From an uncultured Isosphaeraceae bacterium (GTDB taxonomy: Bacteria > Planctomycetota > Planctomycetia > Isosphaerales > Isosphaeraceae): a stretch of 7,846 nucleotides of DNA. The position numbers and the translations under genes were made by a program. This document shows, one piece after another, positions 5,669 through 7,846 of this stretch. Location: the NCBI GenBank assembly GCA_937907405.1, contig CALCIC010001054.1, positions 1 through 7,846 of the forward strand, read 5' to 3'. Positions within the stretch are counted from its first letter, which is position 1. Every line of letters starts with the position of its first letter. The notes beneath the pieces were generated by a model. That model saw only the letters and a list, made by a program, of their open reading frames with translations, was not told the DNA's origin and did no database searches.

Positions 5669-6826
5669 ATGGGCGCCAGGCAAAAACTGAAAACCTACAT
5701 CCGGTTGCTCCGCAGCGACCCCTGGCGACGAATCGTCAAATCGTTCGCCTCCTGGATCCGGCATCAGCTCGGCCTGCTGATCATCGTCACCGTCGCGTGC
5801 TGGATCTTCGGCTCGGTCATGCTCTACCTGGTCGAGCAGGGGGTGAACCCGGCGTACGAGACGCCGACCGACGCGTTCTGGAACGTCTGGTTGATCCTCT
5901 TCACCGGCCTTCAGGACGCCCCCCAGACCCTCGTCGGCCGGCTGGTCGCGATGTCGCTCGTCATCGCCGGCGTCGCGCTCGTGGGGTTCTACACGGCGAT
6001 CCTGGCGTCGATCCTGGTCGAGCGTTTTTTGAGGAGACGGCACGTGTCGGTATTCGAGATGGACGACCACCTCGTCCTTTGCAACTGGGACCCGCGCGGG
6101 CTCGACTGGATCCGCGAGGTCCACAGCCGGATCGTCCAGGAGCGGAAGCGGCCGGTCGTGATCATCCACGACAGGCCCGAGGACGTCGACCTGCCCGACA
6201 AGCAGGAGGACGCCGCGTTCAGCGACGTCTACATCGTCAAGGGAGAGCCGACCAACGACGTCGTGCTGCGCCGGGCCAAGGTGCAGAGGGCGTTCTCGGT
6301 CGTCGTCCTGGCCGACGATCGGGAGGGGAAGCACGCCGACGGCAAGACGATCCTGACTTGCATCGCGATTCGAGGGCTGTGCAAGAACAACGAGGGTCCG
6401 AACATCGCCGTCGAGTGCCGCTCCACCTCCAACGTCAACCACCTGAAGCGGGCCGGCGCCGACGAGATCATCTCGGCCGACGAAATGGGCCTGCGGATGC
6501 TCGCGCGGGCCTCGCTGTTCCACGGCATGACCCGGGTTTACCACGAGTTGCTCACCGTGGGCCGCGACTCCAACGAACTGTTCGTCATCCCGATCCCCGA
6601 AGCCCTGGTCGGCCGCGCGTTCTCCGACCTCTCGGCCCTCTTCGCGCGCCGCCGCGATGATCGCCTCTCATGCCTCCTGGTCGGCGTTCAGCGCGACGAC
6701 CAGATGATCCTCAACCCCATCGGCGAAGAGTCCGGCCCCTTGAAGGCCGACGACCAACTCATCCTCCTGAGCCGCGTCTTCCCCGGCGGCAACCAGACGC
6801 TGCCGCTGGCCAAGGCCGAGGATTGA
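5669..6826 (+). CDS. Two-helix ion channel with RCK/TrkA-N and TrkA-C domains and a non-canonical selectivity filter
   Basis: This is a 385-residue ligand-gated ion channel subunit. Order: basic N-terminus (1-32), first membrane helix about 34-57, pore helix about 67-78, filter T79-G-L-Q-D83, second membrane helix about 90-118, RCK (TrkA-N) domain about 133-285, TrkA-C-type domain about 302-372. The fold is that of MthK-like prokaryotic K+ channels, which assemble as tetramers with an octameric cytoplasmic gating ring. The filter is unlike the usual T-V-G-Y-G-D: it reads FTGLQDAPQT, shorter by about two residues, so K+ selectivity cannot be assumed. The first Rossmann loop reads HLVLCNWDPRG instead of a GxGxxG. 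The ATG at 5669 lies 59 nt after the preceding gene, with an in-frame stop upstream at 5648-5650 limiting extension; there is no good Shine-Dalgarno. Likely the last gene of the terC operon. Confidence 0.92.
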   Translation: MGARQKLKTYIRLLRSDPWRRIVKSFASWIRHQLGLLIIVTVACWIFGSVMLYLVEQGVNPAYETPTDAFWNVWLILFTGLQDAPQTLVGRLVAMSLVIAGVALVGFYTAILASILVERFLRRRHVSVFEMDDHLVLCNWDPRGLDWIREVHSRIVQERKRPVVIIHDRPEDVDLPDKQEDAAFSDVYIVKGEPTNDVVLRRAKVQRAFSVVVLADDREGKHADGKTILTCIAIRGLCKNNEGPNIAVECRSTSNVNHLKRAGADEIISADEMGLRMLARASLFHGMTRVYHELLTVGRDSNELFVIPIPEALVGRAFSDLSALFARRRDDRLSCLLVGVQRDDQMILNPIGEESGPLKADDQLILLSRVFPGGNQTLPLAKAED

Positions 6827-6998
6827 ACGGTCGGCCGGGGAGTCTTGGGTGCGTGGCCATGACCAATGAAGTAGACTTGGATCAAAAATCCAGATGGAAT
6901 CAGCGTGTCAATGCTTTTCAACCCCTGGTGCACGCTTCAGCCGGATGAACCAAATCGTTGATCTCAGCAGCCAGTTTCGCGTGGAGGGAGGTATTACA
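6827..6998. other. Intergenic boundary with falling G+C before an unrecognised gene
   Basis: These 172 nt separate the channel gene from the next start codon. The only structure I see is a small hairpin, TGGAT-CAAAA-ATCCA (6878-6892), without a T-tract. I see no clear promoter, no tRNA and no obvious attachment-site repeat. An in-frame stop at 6867-6869 sets the upstream limit of the next open frame. Confidence 0.5.
6987..6991 (+). promoter_or_regulatory. Strong Shine-Dalgarno sequence that decides the start of the right-edge gene
   Basis: GGAGG lies 7 nt before the ATG at 6999 (context GTGGAGGGAGGTATTACA). It is the strongest ribosome-binding site in the window, unlike those of the resident genes, and favours 6999 over in-frame ATGs at 6894 and 6945. 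Confidence 0.65.
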
Positions 6999-7846
6999 AT
7001 GAAGTTCGATGCCGAACTGGAAGGTGAGCGCGCATACTTCGTGGTCGCTCAGCAGTCGTTCGAGGCCGGGAATACCACAGTCAATCGTTTTTGCACGCTC
7101 AGGCCAGTCCTCATGGAGGATGGATCGGCGGCGAACCCGGACGACTTTCCCGCCAACGGCCTCGCCTGGTGGCTTGTGAGGGCTGGCGCATGGAACTTCG
7201 CGGAACCGGGACGCCTGCTGTTCGCTACGCTGAAGCCGTCCCAATACTCCGGGAAGAGTGGAAAATCCTGGTATCAGGTCGATGTGGATGGAATCGAGCC
7301 AGCCCAGTCATCAAAGATAGTGGAAATCGTCCGCGTGCCGACCAACTGGGCTGCGGAGCCGCGAGATATCGTCGCGTCAGGCCGTTGTCTCAAGCTCGAC
7401 CATCCGCCGATGGAGAAAGTCTACCTGAACTGGCAGGGGTATTTATATGGTCCGCTTCGCACGTCGTCTACCGACTCAGGCCAAGGCGATTGGAGTGTGG
7501 AGTTCTCTACCGACAACCCAGAGAACAAGGTGACCAGAATCCCTGAAGGGGCATTGAGGAGTCTACCTGCTGGCAAACTACATGAGTTCCAGGTCCAAAT
7601 CTCGTTGAACGACAAACCAGCGGACGACGATAGAAGCTTGCAGCACGAATGCTCATTTCAATTTGTAATGCTTAAAGACTTCGCGAGGCGGGTCGAGAAC
7701 GAAGGAGAGTCGATCGTATTAGAGGGGGATGATGGCTTACTTCGGCGATATGCGAAAGATTGCTTTACGCGAAAAGTCAGGCAAGAATTCGGTAAGGCGT
7801 TCGGCAGGAAATATCGTACCTGTCTCTCCTTGCTGCCTGACGACCC
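6999..7846 (+). CDS. Unrecognised protein, N-terminal 282 residues (runs off the right edge)
   Basis: The frame stays open from 6999 to the window end, 282 codons with no stop. The product begins MKFDAELEGERAYFVV and I do not recognise a family. It has no signal peptide or membrane segment and looks soluble and largely beta-rich: recurring short strands such as ERAYFVVAQ (10-18), KIVEIVRVP, LKLDHPPMEKVYLNW and EFQVQISLN, with several Trp residues (LAWWLVRAGAWNF). From about residue 221 it becomes charged and helical (VMLKDFARRVENEGE, LLRRYAKDCFTRKVRQEFGK). Composition differs from its neighbours: by hand count, 7621-7680 is 25/60 G+C against 40/60 at 6421-6480 in the channel gene, and codons such as TTA, CTA, AGA, ATA and GTA appear. 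This suggests transfer. A large multi-domain protein of an accessory locus (for example defence) is possible but not shown. Confidence 0.7.
   Translation, partial: MKFDAELEGERAYFVVAQQSFEAGNTTVNRFCTLRPVLMEDGSAANPDDFPANGLAWWLVRAGAWNFAEPGRLLFATLKPSQYSGKSGKSWYQVDVDGIEPAQSSKIVEIVRVPTNWAAEPRDIVASGRCLKLDHPPMEKVYLNWQGYLYGPLRTSSTDSGQGDWSVEFSTDNPENKVTRIPEGALRSLPAGKLHEFQVQISLNDKPADDDRSLQHECSFQFVMLKDFARRVENEGESIVLEGDDGLLRRYAKDCFTRKVRQEFGKAFGRKYRTCLSLLPDD

Noticed and set aside
5360..6544. 394-residue open frame on the minus strand
   Set aside because: It lies opposite the PGPGW-like and channel genes and has a shadow-type composition rich in D, V, R and P without motifs.
6827..6998. Possible attachment site or tRNA-end insertion point at the composition boundary
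   Set aside because: No tRNA-like fold and no direct repeat pair could be found within the window; the other end of any island is outside it.
6918..7244. 108-residue frame on the minus strand at the right edge
   Set aside because: It is opposite the 282-codon plus-strand frame, which is much longer and has a strong ribosome-binding site.

Overview
The window reads as a chromosomal segment of a GC-rich bacterium, most likely a planctomycete of the Isosphaeraceae type. This is inferred from the very high G+C at third codon positions, the weak or absent Shine-Dalgarno sequences before most genes, and the mix of protein families; no marker gene is present to prove it. No rRNA, tRNA, CRISPR array or insertion sequence was seen.

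Left part, minus strand (1-1883). An ECF sigma factor of the ECF41 type (320-1237), with a fused SnoaL-like C-terminal domain, is followed after 10 nt by a carboxymuconolactone decarboxylase/AhpD-like gene (309 to the left edge). This is the classic ECF41 sigma-COE pair. A sequence close to the published ECF41 promoter consensus, with the exact 16-nt spacing, lies upstream (1295-1321), and a perfect 8-bp inverted repeat sits just downstream of it. Upstream again are a strong hairpin terminator (1468-1493) and a very small, very basic protein gene (1575-1718) with its own leader and candidate promoter.

Middle part, minus strand (1917-4332). A secreted ApbE-type flavin transferase fused to a DUF2271 domain (2581-4179) and a three-helix PepSY-TM-like membrane protein (1917-2576, GTG start, 4 nt after the upstream stop) form a two-gene operon behind a good sigma70-type promoter (TTGATA-n17-TAAAAT). 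Together they suggest an extracytoplasmic flavin-based redox module at the inner membrane.

Right-middle part, plus strand (4367-6826). Divergently transcribed are a TerC-family membrane protein (4527-5291), a small PGPGW-like membrane protein (5319-5609) and a two-helix ion channel with a cytoplasmic RCK/TrkA domain (5669-6826). The channel's selectivity filter is strikingly non-canonical (TGLQD where K+ channels have TVGYGD). The three are probably co-transcribed and deal with ion or metal movement across the membrane.

Right edge (6827-7846). Base composition drops, codon use changes and an open frame with a strong ribosome-binding site starts at 6999 and runs off the window for 282 codons without a stop. 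I do not recognise the product; it looks like the start of an accessory, possibly transferred, region and is the best candidate here for something undescribed.
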